A DNA stretch of 64,000 nucleotides from Halopiger aswanensis. GTDB taxonomy: Archaea; Halobacteriota; Halobacteria; Halobacteriales; Natrialbaceae. A model generated the notes under the pieces. That model made no database searches, had not been told where the DNA came from, and saw only the letters and a program-made list of their open reading frames with translations. The stretch's first letter is position 1. Each line of letters starts with the position of its first letter. A program made the position numbers and the translations under genes. Below are positions 52,461 through 61,549 of this stretch, piece by piece. The DNA lies in NCBI RefSeq assembly GCF_003610195.1, contig NZ_RAPO01000001.1:806001-870000 (forward strand). Direction: 5' to 3'.

Positions 52461-53735
52461 CTACTCCCAATCGCCAGTCAAGAGCACTCGTAACCCCGCA
52501 CGCGAAGTGAGCGCTCTCGCTCGCTCGGCGTGAGTTTCCGTATCGCCACCGGTCTCGAGGTAGAGGCCGTTCGAGAGTTCGTAGGGAGCGGCCATCGGCT
52601 CGCCGTCGGCACGGACGGGGTCGGCGTTCAGCAGCGTCGGTTCCTCGTCGCCGTCGCCGGGGCTCCAAGGGACAGACACTCCCGAGAGGCCTCGTTCGAA
52701 GAGGTACTCCGTCACGCCGACGAGCGCCCGCTGCGAACTCGAGTGGCCGATCGCCCCGATCGAGCCGCGATCGTTGAAGAAGCGAGCGACGTACTCGCCG
52801 TCGTCGCGGTCGGCGGCCGCCGCGGATTCGTCCGTCGCGTCTCGGGTGGCGGACGTCGCCGTGCCGTCTGCCGCCGATTCTGATGGTGTCGCGTTCGTCT
52901 CGGCTGTTCGTCCACTCTTTGCGTCCGTTTCCGGCCGCTCTCCCTGTGACGCCCCCTCGAGAGCGTCGTCGGCTGCCTCGAGATCGCTGTGCTGGTCCGG
53001 ACTCGAGGACGAGTCCGGTTCGGATGGGACGTTCGAACTCGGATCCGAACCTTCGGCCGTCGGATCCGTAAACCGAAACGAGATATCGTCCGACGGGGAG
53101 TCGAACCGCTCGGCGTCGGTCTCAGCGAACGAAACGACCAGTTGTTCGCAGAACCGTTCCGCGGCAGCCTCGAACTCGTCGGCGTAGCCGTCGCCCGCCG
53201 TGGCCGTCAACTGGTCGACGAACGCCTCGACGAGCGACTCCTGTCGGACCGCGAGTTGCCGCGCGACGGCGGGCTCCGCATCCGCCTCGAGCCGCCGGCT
53301 GAGCGTCGCCCGCGAGAAGTGTTCGACCGACGACGCGTGGTCCGGAAGCGCCGACAGCCGACACGCGAGTCGTTCGACGTCTCGCGTCCCGGCCAAAAAC
53401 AGGTACTCGCGGCCGTTCGTGTAGACCGCGCGGTCGACGCCGGTCCACGCCATCGCCTCGAGCACGCCCCGGGCCCGCGATTCGTCGAGCGACCGATCGT
53501 AGGGATCGACAGCGACGAACAGCGCGGGGACCGAATCGACGCCGAGGACGTACTCGAGGCGGGTCTCCTCGACGGTCGTCTCGACCGCGACCGCGTCGCC
53601 GTGGCTGTCCCAGCCGAGCGTCTGGAGGAACGGCTCGACGAGCCACGTGCGCGTCTCGCGACCGGTTGTCGGGGGCGCGGACTCGAGGAGTGCCCGCGAG
53701 CGGCCGACGAACGAGCGGAGATGGGGGCCGGACAT
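52461..53735 (-). CDS. Hypothetical protein between pilus and che clusters
   Basis: 424 residues in three parts. Residues ~1-120 (TRTWLVEPFLQTLGWDSHGD, LEYVLGVDSVPALFVAVDPY) have the outline of a type I restriction HsdR-N-like nuclease fold, but I see no intact catalytic E-x-K. Residues ~215-310 are an acidic Ser/Asp/Glu-rich linker. The C-terminal ~110 residues form another domain (SIGAIGHSSSQRALVGVTEY). The function is unknown; its location beside che genes may suggest a signalling partner. It is convergent with the pilin operon. Confidence 0.6.
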   Translation of the reverse strand: MSGPHLRSFVGRSRALLESAPPTTGRETRTWLVEPFLQTLGWDSHGDAVAVETTVEETRLEYVLGVDSVPALFVAVDPYDRSLDESRARGVLEAMAWTGVDRAVYTNGREYLFLAGTRDVERLACRLSALPDHASSVEHFSRATLSRRLEADAEPAVARQLAVRQESLVEAFVDQLTATAGDGYADEFEAAAERFCEQLVVSFAETDAERFDSPSDDISFRFTDPTAEGSDPSSNVPSEPDSSSSPDQHSDLEAADDALEGASQGERPETDAKSGRTAETNATPSESAADGTATSATRDATDESAAAADRDDGEYVARFFNDRGSIGAIGHSSSQRALVGVTEYLFERGLSGVSVPWSPGDGDEEPTLLNADPVRADGEPMAAPYELSNGLYLETGGDTETHAERARALTSRAGLRVLLTGDWE

Positions 53736-53842
53736 CGTATCGTTCAGTCGTAGTTCGGGGCCGATTATGTAAGGAGCGGGTAAGACTCAGGAATCGATAC
53801 GCGTGCGGCGTTCGCGGGATCGACGGCTCTTGCGGAGGGACG

Positions 53843-54661
53843 TCACGACGAGATTTCCGCCGCGTCGCGCTGATAGATCCGAAGGCGGGCGTCGTACACC
53901 GAGAACGCGGACTTGAGGTTCGGCGGGATCGTTTCCGCCTTTCCGATGACGAGGTAGCCGTCCTGGCGGAGGGACCGCGCGATCACTTCCAGCATCGATT
54001 GCTTGTACTCGTTGTCGATGTAGATGAACAGGTTTCGGCAGACGACCAGATCGAAGCCCGACTTCGGATCGCCGTTGATCAGGTCGTGGCGCTCGAACTC
54101 GACGGTCCGCTTGACGGCGTCGTCGATCCGGTAGATCCGCTCGTCCTGCTCGACGTACCGCGAATAATCGTCGAGGAAGGACAGTTGGTCGGCCATATCG
54201 ACCGTCCGCGACTCCTCGTAGACGCCCTCGCGAGCCGTCTCGAGGGCCGGTTCGCTGATGTCCGTTCCGAGAATCGAGATCGACGATTCGTCGATCTGCG
54301 CATCGTCGTGGGCGAGCATCGCTAGCGAGTACGGCTCGCGGCCGTCGGCGCAGGCGGCGCTCCAGATACGGACCTCGCGATTTTCCGCCGAGAGCGTCCG
54401 GAGGACGTCCCGGATGCCGGCCCAGACGTCCGGGTTGCGGAAGAACCCGGTGACGTTGATGCTCATCGCCTCGAGCAGGGCCTTCTGTTCGTCCGCGTCT
54501 TCTCGGAGGAACGCCAGGTAGTCGGCGTAGGTATCGTTTTGCGTGCGACGCATTCGCGAGGAGACTCGGCGGTCGAGGTAGCTGTCGTTGTAGTGGCTCG
54601 TCGCGAAATCCAGTTCGTGCTCGACGAACGAGAGCAGATCGTCGAAAGAGTCGTCTGTCAC
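53843..54661 (-). CDS. cheR: Chemotaxis protein methyltransferase CheR
   Basis: 272 residues, GTG start at 54661 overlapping the cheD stop (GTGA). The N-terminal helical domain (SYLDRRVSSRMRRTQNDTYA) is followed by NVTGFFRNPDVW and a SAM-binding fold: IWSAACADGREPYSLAMLAH, then FDLVVCRNLFIYIDN. It methylates Glu residues of transducers, opposing CheB. It is last of the che run. Confidence 0.95.
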   Translation of the reverse strand: MTDDSFDDLLSFVEHELDFATSHYNDSYLDRRVSSRMRRTQNDTYADYLAFLREDADEQKALLEAMSINVTGFFRNPDVWAGIRDVLRTLSAENREVRIWSAACADGREPYSLAMLAHDDAQIDESSISILGTDISEPALETAREGVYEESRTVDMADQLSFLDDYSRYVEQDERIYRIDDAVKRTVEFERHDLINGDPKSGFDLVVCRNLFIYIDNEYKQSMLEVIARSLRQDGYLVIGKAETIPPNLKSAFSVYDARLRIYQRDAAEISS

Positions 54662-55179
54662 AGATCAGTCACTCCGTTAGTACCGTCGTCGGTGGAGGTT
54701 TTTACGCGAAGCGTTCCGGACGCCGGCGTAAACTCGACGGTTCGGCCGCGGTCGCCGCCGGTATCTTCGGCGACCAGCGGGACGCCGAGTTTCTCGAGTT
54801 CCTCCTTGGCTGCGGCGATGTTTCGCTGGCCGACGCCGTCGCCGAAACTGTCGAACTCGAACATGTCGCTCCCGCCCGCGATCTTCGCCTCGACGGCCGT
54901 GTAATCGGCGCCGCGTTCGACCATCCGCCGCAGGAGGGCCCGGATCGCCGTGTCGGCGTACTTGCCCGGTTTGCGGTCGCTGTTGGCGGCGGAGTCGCCG
55001 TCGGGGAGCATGGCGTGGGCGAGGCCGCCGATCTCGGCGTTGGGATCGTAGAGGGCGATCGCGAGACACGAGCCCAGCCCGTACGATTTGAGCGTCTCGT
55101 CGCCGTCGCCGATGGCCAGTTCGGAGATACCGACTTTGACCGGCGATGGCGCGCCCGGTTCACTGCCGTACGTTTTCAT
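54658..55179 (-). CDS. cheD: Chemoreceptor glutamine deamidase CheD
   Basis: 173 residues. Catalytic Cys and His lie in SYGLGSCLAIALYD and GGLAHAMLPD, followed by IRALLRRMVERGADYTAVEA and GVGQRNIAAAKEEL. It deamidates receptor Gln residues and in many organisms is controlled by CheC, which is encoded next to it here. It overlaps cheR by four bases. Confidence 0.95.
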   Translation of the reverse strand: MKTYGSEPGAPSPVKVGISELAIGDGDETLKSYGLGSCLAIALYDPNAEIGGLAHAMLPDGDSAANSDRKPGKYADTAIRALLRRMVERGADYTAVEAKIAGGSDMFEFDSFGDGVGQRNIAAAKEELEKLGVPLVAEDTGGDRGRTVEFTPASGTLRVKTSTDDGTNGVTDL

Positions 55180-55183
55180 GATT

Positions 55184-56431
55184 TCATGACTCGTTCACTT
55201 GTTGGAAGTCAGCCGTGGTCGGCGTCTCCTCGATCCGATCGACGTCGAGATCGTTGAGTGCGCGCTCGAGGTCCGACTCGTCGGGGATGGCGTACACTTC
55301 GCAGTCGAACTCTCTCCCGTCGGCCGTGATGACTGTATCGAAGACGAACGCGAACTCCTGGTTCTCGCCGAGGTGGATCACGACCGGATCGACGGCTGCC
55401 GCGCCGATGTCGTGGATGAACTCCGGCGTCGAGTGGTCGATCGTCGTGTCCAGCACATTCGCCCAGCCGTCGAGGAAGCCGCTGGCCATGATGTTCCCGA
55501 GTTCGGTGATCGCGCTTCGGCCCATCTCGTCGTAGCCGTCCGTCTCGTCGTCGGTTCCGGGCGCGCCCGTCGGGACCATCGCGTCGATGATCTCGTCGGC
55601 CGACGCCTCGTCGAACAGGAAGAGGAGGTAGCCGCTCGGGACGCCGTCGAACTCGAACGCGACCCCGACCAGTCGCTCGTCGGCTACCTGCTCGGGAATC
55701 GCCTCGAGCGAGAGGAAGTTCAGCCGGCGGATATCGACGCTCGTTTCGATCCCGGTCAGCGTCGTCGCCGTGTTGGCGATCTCCTCGGCGCCGCGTTCGG
55801 CCATGCGGTCGAAGCCGTCGAGTTTGTCGTACTCGATGCCGTCGCTGGTGCGCAGTTGATCCAGCAGGTCGGCCATCGACTCCCGCGTCGGGAACAGGTA
55901 GTGGTGGAATCCGACTTCGGTGCCGACGGCCTCGATGTTGCTCTGGAAGAGCAAGGCGAGTTCCTCGTCACCTGCGCCCTCGATGTCGCCGAGGAAGGGG
56001 TCCGCCGACTGTCCCTGGACGAACTCGGGCGTCGAGACGTCGATGACCGTTTCCAGGACGTCGGCCCAGCCGTCGATGAAGCCGTTGTTCATGATCTGGC
56101 CCACTTCGGTCGCGGCGGAGCGGTTCATCTCGTCGAACTCGTCGGCTTCGGATTCGGTGACGAGCGTCTCGACGATTCGAAGCGCGTTCTCGCGCTCGAA
56201 GACGATCACCGACTGGCCCTCGATCGCGCCCGTGAGTTCGACGCGGACGCCGACCTTCTCGCTCGAGTCGGCGAAGTCGCGGCGGATCTCCCGCCCGCGC
56301 ATGAAGTTGAGCTTCGTCACGCCGACCCGCGTCTCCACGTCGGTCATGTGGGTCAGCCGACCCGCGGCGAGTCCGGCCCCCTCTCGAGCCATTCGATAGA
56401 ACGTTCCGAGCGCGTTGACGTCGAGTTTCAT
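55184..56431 (-). CDS. cheC: Two-domain CheC-family phosphatase
   Basis: 415 residues with two CheC-type repeats: E-x(3)-N active-site patterns occur as SAATEVGQIMNNGFIDGWAD near residue 90 and AITELGNIMASGFLDGWANV near residue 310, plus additional halves (DGFDRMAERGAEEIANTATT). The family dephosphorylates CheY-P and binds CheD. Its stop is four bases before the cheD start. A double-length CheC is a haloarchaeal feature. Confidence 0.88.
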   Translation of the reverse strand: MKLDVNALGTFYRMAREGAGLAAGRLTHMTDVETRVGVTKLNFMRGREIRRDFADSSEKVGVRVELTGAIEGQSVIVFERENALRIVETLVTESEADEFDEMNRSAATEVGQIMNNGFIDGWADVLETVIDVSTPEFVQGQSADPFLGDIEGAGDEELALLFQSNIEAVGTEVGFHHYLFPTRESMADLLDQLRTSDGIEYDKLDGFDRMAERGAEEIANTATTLTGIETSVDIRRLNFLSLEAIPEQVADERLVGVAFEFDGVPSGYLLFLFDEASADEIIDAMVPTGAPGTDDETDGYDEMGRSAITELGNIMASGFLDGWANVLDTTIDHSTPEFIHDIGAAAVDPVVIHLGENQEFAFVFDTVITADGREFDCEVYAIPDESDLERALNDLDVDRIEETPTTADFQQVNES

Positions 56432-57033
56432 GCGGATTGCACGTCCATCCCGTTGACCATTTCGACGAACTCTTCGAGGTCGGGGAAGGCATAGATTTCG
56501 GCCTCGATCTGATAGCTCGGGACCGACAGATCCGAGTCGAAAAACAGCGCGAGGTCGTCGTCGCCGAGTCCGGCCGTTCGGGTGACGATTTCTTCGGTCG
56601 GGGCGTAGACGAGCTGCGGGGCGGCGATGTCGATCACGCGCCCGAGCACGTCGGCCCAGCCGTCGATGAAGCCGCTGGCCATCATGTTGCCCATCTCCTC
56701 GACGGCGCTGCGGGCCATCTTGCCGGAGACGTCGGACATGTCGTCGACGACGTCGTCGAGCATGATCGCGGTGATCTTCTTCGCGCTCGCCTCCGGGAAG
56801 AGGATGAGGATGTGGCCGTGGGGCGGGTTGAGCAGGCGGACGCGGACGCCGACGCGTTTCCCGTTATCGAGTTGGGACTGGATGTCGTCGACGTCGACGA
56901 AGTTCGTCTTCGTTACCTCCATCTGGGCGTCTTGGCCGGTCAGCTTGCTCATGTTGTCGGCGACACCGTTCGTCCCGACCTTGGCCATCTCGTTTATGAA
57001 ACTCAGCTTGCGGATGTCGACCATTAGCGTCAT
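56428..57033 (-). CDS. cheC: Single-domain CheC-family protein
   Basis: 201 residues (ATG 57033, or ATG 57024 at MVDIRKLSFINEM). It has the CheC fold, with the active-site-like ARSAVEEMGNMMASGFIDGW followed by a beta-rich C-terminal half (DLALFFDSDLSVPSYQIEAE). It overlaps the two-domain cheC by four bases (ATGA). Probably a second CheY-P phosphatase or a CheD regulator. Confidence 0.88.
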   Translation of the reverse strand: MTLMVDIRKLSFINEMAKVGTNGVADNMSKLTGQDAQMEVTKTNFVDVDDIQSQLDNGKRVGVRVRLLNPPHGHILILFPEASAKKITAIMLDDVVDDMSDVSGKMARSAVEEMGNMMASGFIDGWADVLGRVIDIAAPQLVYAPTEEIVTRTAGLGDDDLALFFDSDLSVPSYQIEAEIYAFPDLEEFVEMVNGMDVQSA

Positions 57034-57100
57034 CTGTTCCTGATCCTCCGTCGATGTGCGTCTGTGTCTGCGTACACGTGTGCGGTTGCGTCGTTCGCGT

Positions 57101-60100
57101 TCATAGTGTCGTCACGTCAAGGATGTTGACTACCTTCCCTCGGCCGCGCACCGTCGCGCCGCTGAGGCCGGGAATGCCCCGCATGAAGCCCTCGAAGGGC
57201 TTGACGACGACCTCCTGTTGGCCGTGGACCAGATCGCACCGAAGCGCGACCGGGCGGACGTCGTCGCGGATCCGAACGAGGACGTCGCCGCCCTCGCGCT
57301 CGAGTCCGACCCCGGCGGTGTCACCGTCACTGCTACTGCCGCCGTCACCGACTGCGACTCCGGCGTCGGTCTCGGTGTCGGTGTCGGCGTCAGTATCGAC
57401 CGCCGCCGTCTCGAGCGCCTCGTCGAGGCTGAGTACGGGAATCGGATCGTCGTCATCGCCGTCACGGGGGAGCATCGGCTCGCCGTCGATCAGTTCGATC
57501 GACTCGGCGGGCTCGACGTCGTAGACGACCTCGGTCGGCAGTCCGAACTCCTCGCCGCCGCTCTCGATGAACAGGATGTCGTCGATCGCGATCGACACCG
57601 GCAGGGTCATCGTGACGGTCGTGCCCTCGCCCGGCGCGCTGTCGATCGAGACCGTGCCGTCGAGTTCCGTTACCGTTCGGTCGACGACGTCCATTCCGAC
57701 GCCGCGGCCGCTGACGTCCGTCACTTCCTCGGCGGTCGAGAGGCCCGGATGGAAGACGAGGTCGTAGACGTCCTCGTCGGCCATCGCGTCGGCCTCGTCC
57801 TCGGTGAGCACGTCCGCCTCGACCGCCTCGGATCGGATCCGGTCGGGGTCGAGACCGCTCCCGTCGTCGTCGACCGTGATCGTCACGCGGTCGCGTTCCC
57901 GCGTCGCGGTCACTTCGACGGTCCCCTCGCTGGGCTTGTCCGCGTCTTCTCGGTCTTCCGGGGGTTCGATACCGTGGTCGACGGCGTTGCGAACCAGATG
58001 GATCAGCGGATCGCTGATCCGGTCTAAGATGGTCCGATCGAGTTCGACGTCGCCGCCGTCCATCTCGAACGCCACTTCCTTCTCCTGTTCGCGGGCGATA
58101 TCGCGGACGACCCGCGGCAGCCGCCCCGTCACCGTCTCGAGGGGGACGAGGCGGACGTCCATCACCGTCTCCTGGAGGTCGGTCGTTAGATCCTCGAGCG
58201 CGTCGAGTTCCGTCTCGAGGGCCTGGCGATCCTCGTCGGCTTCGACGGCGTGTCGAAGGCGGACGCGGCTGGTCACCAGTCCCTCGACGAGCGTGAGGAG
58301 TTCGTCGACCTGCTCGACGTCGACGCGGAGCGACTGGATCTCGTCGGCGTCGTCGTCGGCGTCCTGCTGGGTCTCCGGTTCGGGCACCGTGACGTCCGGA
58401 ATCTCGATCTCCGGCACGTCGATGATGCGGTCCGGCGTCTCGTCTGCCTCGGTCGCGGTCGCGGAATCGCTCGCCGCGTTCGAGGCGCCGTCACCGAACG
58501 AGTCGTGCTCGAACGCGGTCCCGTCGTCGGTTTCGGTCCCGATTCCGGGCTCGCTCTCGGTGTCGGGTTCGCTGAACGACGTCGATTCCGAGTCGATGTC
58601 GGCGAACGCGTCGTCGCCGAACGTGTCCTCGAAGGACGTGTCCGAATCGGGCTCGAGGTCTAAGGACTCGAGCGAGTCGTCGAGGGTCGTCGACTCGAGG
58701 TCCGTCGAGTCGAGATCGACTGAATCGAACTCGTCCTCGGAGGTACTCTCGATATCCGGGTCGGCAATAGCGAACGCATCGTCCGTCTCCAACGTGCCGC
58801 TTGACTCGAAGTCGTCGGTCGCTTCGAACGCATCGCCCGTCTCGAGATCGGCGGCCGTCGCACCATCATCGAGGGCTTCGTCGACGAAGTCCTCGTCAGC
58901 GACGCCCTCATCGGCGACATCGTCGGCTCCGAGTTCGGTATCGGAGTCGGCGCCGTCCGACTCGTCGAACGCCGCCTCGCCGAACTCGGCCGCGTCGCCC
59001 TCCGACGGAACGGAGTCCGAGACGTCGAACTCGTCCGAATCGATCGCACCGTCGTCGAACGTCTCCGTCGAATCGGCTGCCGACTCGAGTTCGGCGTCGT
59101 CCGTCGACGCTGCCGTTGCGTCTTCAGTTGCGAAGCCGACGCCCGACTCGTCGTCATCGGCGGCGACGGGTTCTGCGTCGTCCTCGTCACCGTCGACCGA
59201 CGAAAACGCCGCCTCGAGCACCTCATCGGCGGTATCGGACGGCGTCGCGGGTTCGGATTCAGTCTCGGTCTCGAGTTCGGATTCGTCTTCGTTCCCGTCT
59301 TCGACTGCCTCATCTACGGACGCCGAGCCAACGTGCTCTATCTCGTTCGACTCCGGATCGGCCCCAGTTTGGTCGTCGCTATCGACTGGGACATCACCGT
59401 CAAACTCCGGAGCGGCCGTCGCGTCATTGGCGTCCGACTCCGCCGTCGCAGCGTCGTCGGCAGCCGAGCCGACGGTCGCACCGAGGTCGCTGAAGTCGAC
59501 CATTTCGTCTCCGCCGGCGCTTCCGGCGGAATCGGTGTCGGCCTCGGCATCTACCGCGTCGGCAGATTCGTCATCAGTCGCCGGCTCGAAGTTGTCCGTC
59601 GCCGGTTCGAAGCCGCCGGTCGCCGAATCGAAATCAGCGACGTCCGTCGGCGGAGCGTCGTCGCTACCGTTGTCGTCATCGTCGCTATCGTCGACGCCGG
59701 CGTCATCGTCGACACCGATGTTATCGTCGGCATCGACGTCCTCGAGTTCGTCATCTTCCTCGAATTCGTCTTCGTCGGCCGACGCGGTCGGCGACCCGAG
59801 CGGAATCACACCGTCTTCGGTAGCATCGTCCGTGGATTCTGCGCCCGTAGACGACGCTGCCGTCTCAGATTTCGGTTCCGGCTCCGGTTCCGGCTCTGAG
59901 GCCAGTGTTTCAGCCGGTTCCAGCGTTTCAGCCGGTTCCGCCGTCGCTGTCGCTTCGTCGGCGACCGTCTCTGCAGGCTCTTCCGTCGAATCGGGGTCGT
60001 CCGCAGGCGTCTCGAGATCGGATTCGGCCTCGTCGGCCGTCTCGACTGCGTCCGCCTCGACTGCGTCCGCGACGTCGCCGTCGGACGGCTGACCGGTGGC

Positions 60101-61549
60101 CGGTTCCGCCTCATCGGCAGCCGAATCCGCGTCCGCAGTTGCAGCGTCGGCGTCGGCGGTCGCATCGCCGGCGTCGTCCGCTTCGAGGAACGGATCTTCG
60201 TCGGCGACGTCGTCCCCGAGAAGCTCGTCCATGCTGACTTCGTCGTCGGTGTCGAACTCGTCGAACTCGAGTTCCGCGAGTTCGTCCTGGAGTTCGTCGA
60301 AGCCGACCATCTCGACTTCGTCCTTGAGCTCCTGGAAGACGGCGTCGGCGTCCTCGACGGGATCCTCCGCCGAGCCCGGATCGGTGACCGCGGATCCGGA
60401 GTCGGAACTGGAATCGGAGTCAGAATCGGAATCGGAGACCGATCCGGACCGCTCGTCGCTTTCGGCGCTCGAGTCGGTCGCCGTCTCGACCGAATCGCCC
60501 TCAGAAGCCGATTCCGTGGCGGACTCGTCGGTATCGACGTCCGCCAGCTCGGCCGCAGCTTCGTCCAGAGCGGGATCGACCTCGATGTCGACGTCGTCGT
60601 CGCCCAACAGATCGTCGAACGAGCCGGCTTTGCCCATATCGTCGAAGGCGTCGAGATCGTCGTCGTCCTCGACTTCCTCGACCATCGAATCGAGATCGTC
60701 GTACTGATCGAACTCGCCGAGTAGTTCATCGACCTCGAGGTCCTGCGCATCGTCGGCCGAGATGTCCGGGTCTGCCGCCCCCGGCGTTGCGTTATCGCCG
60801 CCGGTTTCCTCGGCATCGGCCACCGCGGCGAACTGGTCGGTCACCTCGAGCAACTCGAAGTCCGCGACCTCGTCGACCGGCTCGAGACCGGATTCGATCG
60901 CCGATTCGGTCACCGCGCTCGCGAAGACGGCATCGAAGCGACCGTTGTACGCGTGGGCTTCGATCGCGTCGCGCGGCGGCGCGGTTCCGATCAGGTCGAA
61001 CGCGTCGATCAACGCCTTGACGATCAGGATGCCGGCGTTGGCGCCCTCAGCCTCGCTCTCGTCGACCGAGAGCCGGGCGAGGTAGACGTTCCGGTCTTCC
61101 GCCGGCGGCTCGAATCGCGAGAGGACATCTTCGATCTCCTCGTCCGTCGGCGGTTGGATCGCCGCCGGCCCCTCGAGGTGGTCCCGGAGGGCGTGAATCG
61201 TCTCGGACGGATCCGCGTCGAACTCGTCGTCGGCGCCGTCGGCGGTCTCGATGATCGTCTCGAGTTCGTCGACGGCGTCGAAGATGTCGTCCATCAGTTC
61301 CGGCGAGACCTCGAGCGAACCGCCGCGGACGGCGTCGAGGAGGTCCTCGATCGCGTGGGCGAGTTCGCTCGCGGACTCGAGGCCGGCGGCGCCACAGTTG
61401 CCCTTGAGCGTGTGGGCGACCCGGAAGACGTCCTCCATCGCCGCCTCGTCGTCGGGGTTTCGCTCGAGGGTCAACAGGGCGTTGTTCAGTTCCGTGATTC
61501 GCTCCGTGCTCTCTTGGACGAAATCGGTCCAGTACTCGTACTCAGTCAT
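57101..61549 (-). CDS. cheA: Chemotaxis histidine kinase CheA with ~815-residue acidic linker
   Basis: 1482 residues from the ATG at 61549. P1 (~1-120) holds the phospho-accepting His in RVAHTLKGNCGAAGL. A P2-like domain spans ~150-245 (RNVYLARLSVDESEAEGANA). Residues ~250-1065 are an Asp/Glu/Ser/Thr/Ala-rich low-complexity region. P3 dimerisation begins at QSLRVDVEQVDELLTLVEGL (~1068), followed by P4 (HLVRNAVDHGIEPPED N-box, VDDDGSGLDPDRI, VSGRGVGMDVVDR) and the P5 CheW-like domain to the end. It phosphorylates CheY and CheB. About twice the usual CheA length, all in the linker. Overlaps cheB by eight bases. Confidence 0.93.
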   Translation of the reverse strand: MTEYEYWTDFVQESTERITELNNALLTLERNPDDEAAMEDVFRVAHTLKGNCGAAGLESASELAHAIEDLLDAVRGGSLEVSPELMDDIFDAVDELETIIETADGADDEFDADPSETIHALRDHLEGPAAIQPPTDEEIEDVLSRFEPPAEDRNVYLARLSVDESEAEGANAGILIVKALIDAFDLIGTAPPRDAIEAHAYNGRFDAVFASAVTESAIESGLEPVDEVADFELLEVTDQFAAVADAEETGGDNATPGAADPDISADDAQDLEVDELLGEFDQYDDLDSMVEEVEDDDDLDAFDDMGKAGSFDDLLGDDDVDIEVDPALDEAAAELADVDTDESATESASEGDSVETATDSSAESDERSGSVSDSDSDSDSSSDSGSAVTDPGSAEDPVEDADAVFQELKDEVEMVGFDELQDELAELEFDEFDTDDEVSMDELLGDDVADEDPFLEADDAGDATADADAATADADSAADEAEPATGQPSDGDVADAVEADAVETADEAESDLETPADDPDSTEEPAETVADEATATAEPAETLEPAETLASEPEPEPEPKSETAASSTGAESTDDATEDGVIPLGSPTASADEDEFEEDDELEDVDADDNIGVDDDAGVDDSDDDDNGSDDAPPTDVADFDSATGGFEPATDNFEPATDDESADAVDAEADTDSAGSAGGDEMVDFSDLGATVGSAADDAATAESDANDATAAPEFDGDVPVDSDDQTGADPESNEIEHVGSASVDEAVEDGNEDESELETETESEPATPSDTADEVLEAAFSSVDGDEDDAEPVAADDDESGVGFATEDATAASTDDAELESAADSTETFDDGAIDSDEFDVSDSVPSEGDAAEFGEAAFDESDGADSDTELGADDVADEGVADEDFVDEALDDGATAADLETGDAFEATDDFESSGTLETDDAFAIADPDIESTSEDEFDSVDLDSTDLESTTLDDSLESLDLEPDSDTSFEDTFGDDAFADIDSESTSFSEPDTESEPGIGTETDDGTAFEHDSFGDGASNAASDSATATEADETPDRIIDVPEIEIPDVTVPEPETQQDADDDADEIQSLRVDVEQVDELLTLVEGLVTSRVRLRHAVEADEDRQALETELDALEDLTTDLQETVMDVRLVPLETVTGRLPRVVRDIAREQEKEVAFEMDGGDVELDRTILDRISDPLIHLVRNAVDHGIEPPEDREDADKPSEGTVEVTATRERDRVTITVDDDGSGLDPDRIRSEAVEADVLTEDEADAMADEDVYDLVFHPGLSTAEEVTDVSGRGVGMDVVDRTVTELDGTVSIDSAPGEGTTVTMTLPVSIAIDDILFIESGGEEFGLPTEVVYDVEPAESIELIDGEPMLPRDGDDDDPIPVLSLDEALETAAVDTDADTDTETDAGVAVGDGGSSSDGDTAGVGLEREGGDVLVRIRDDVRPVALRCDLVHGQQEVVVKPFEGFMRGIPGLSGATVRGRGKVVNILDVTTL

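Noticed and set aside
57804-60092. 762-residue Ser/Ala-rich ORF on the plus strand inside cheA
   Set aside because: It is the antisense frame of the acidic CheA linker: GAC/GAG/TCG codons read backwards give Ser/Val/Ala. It has no promoter, no domain and no start context.
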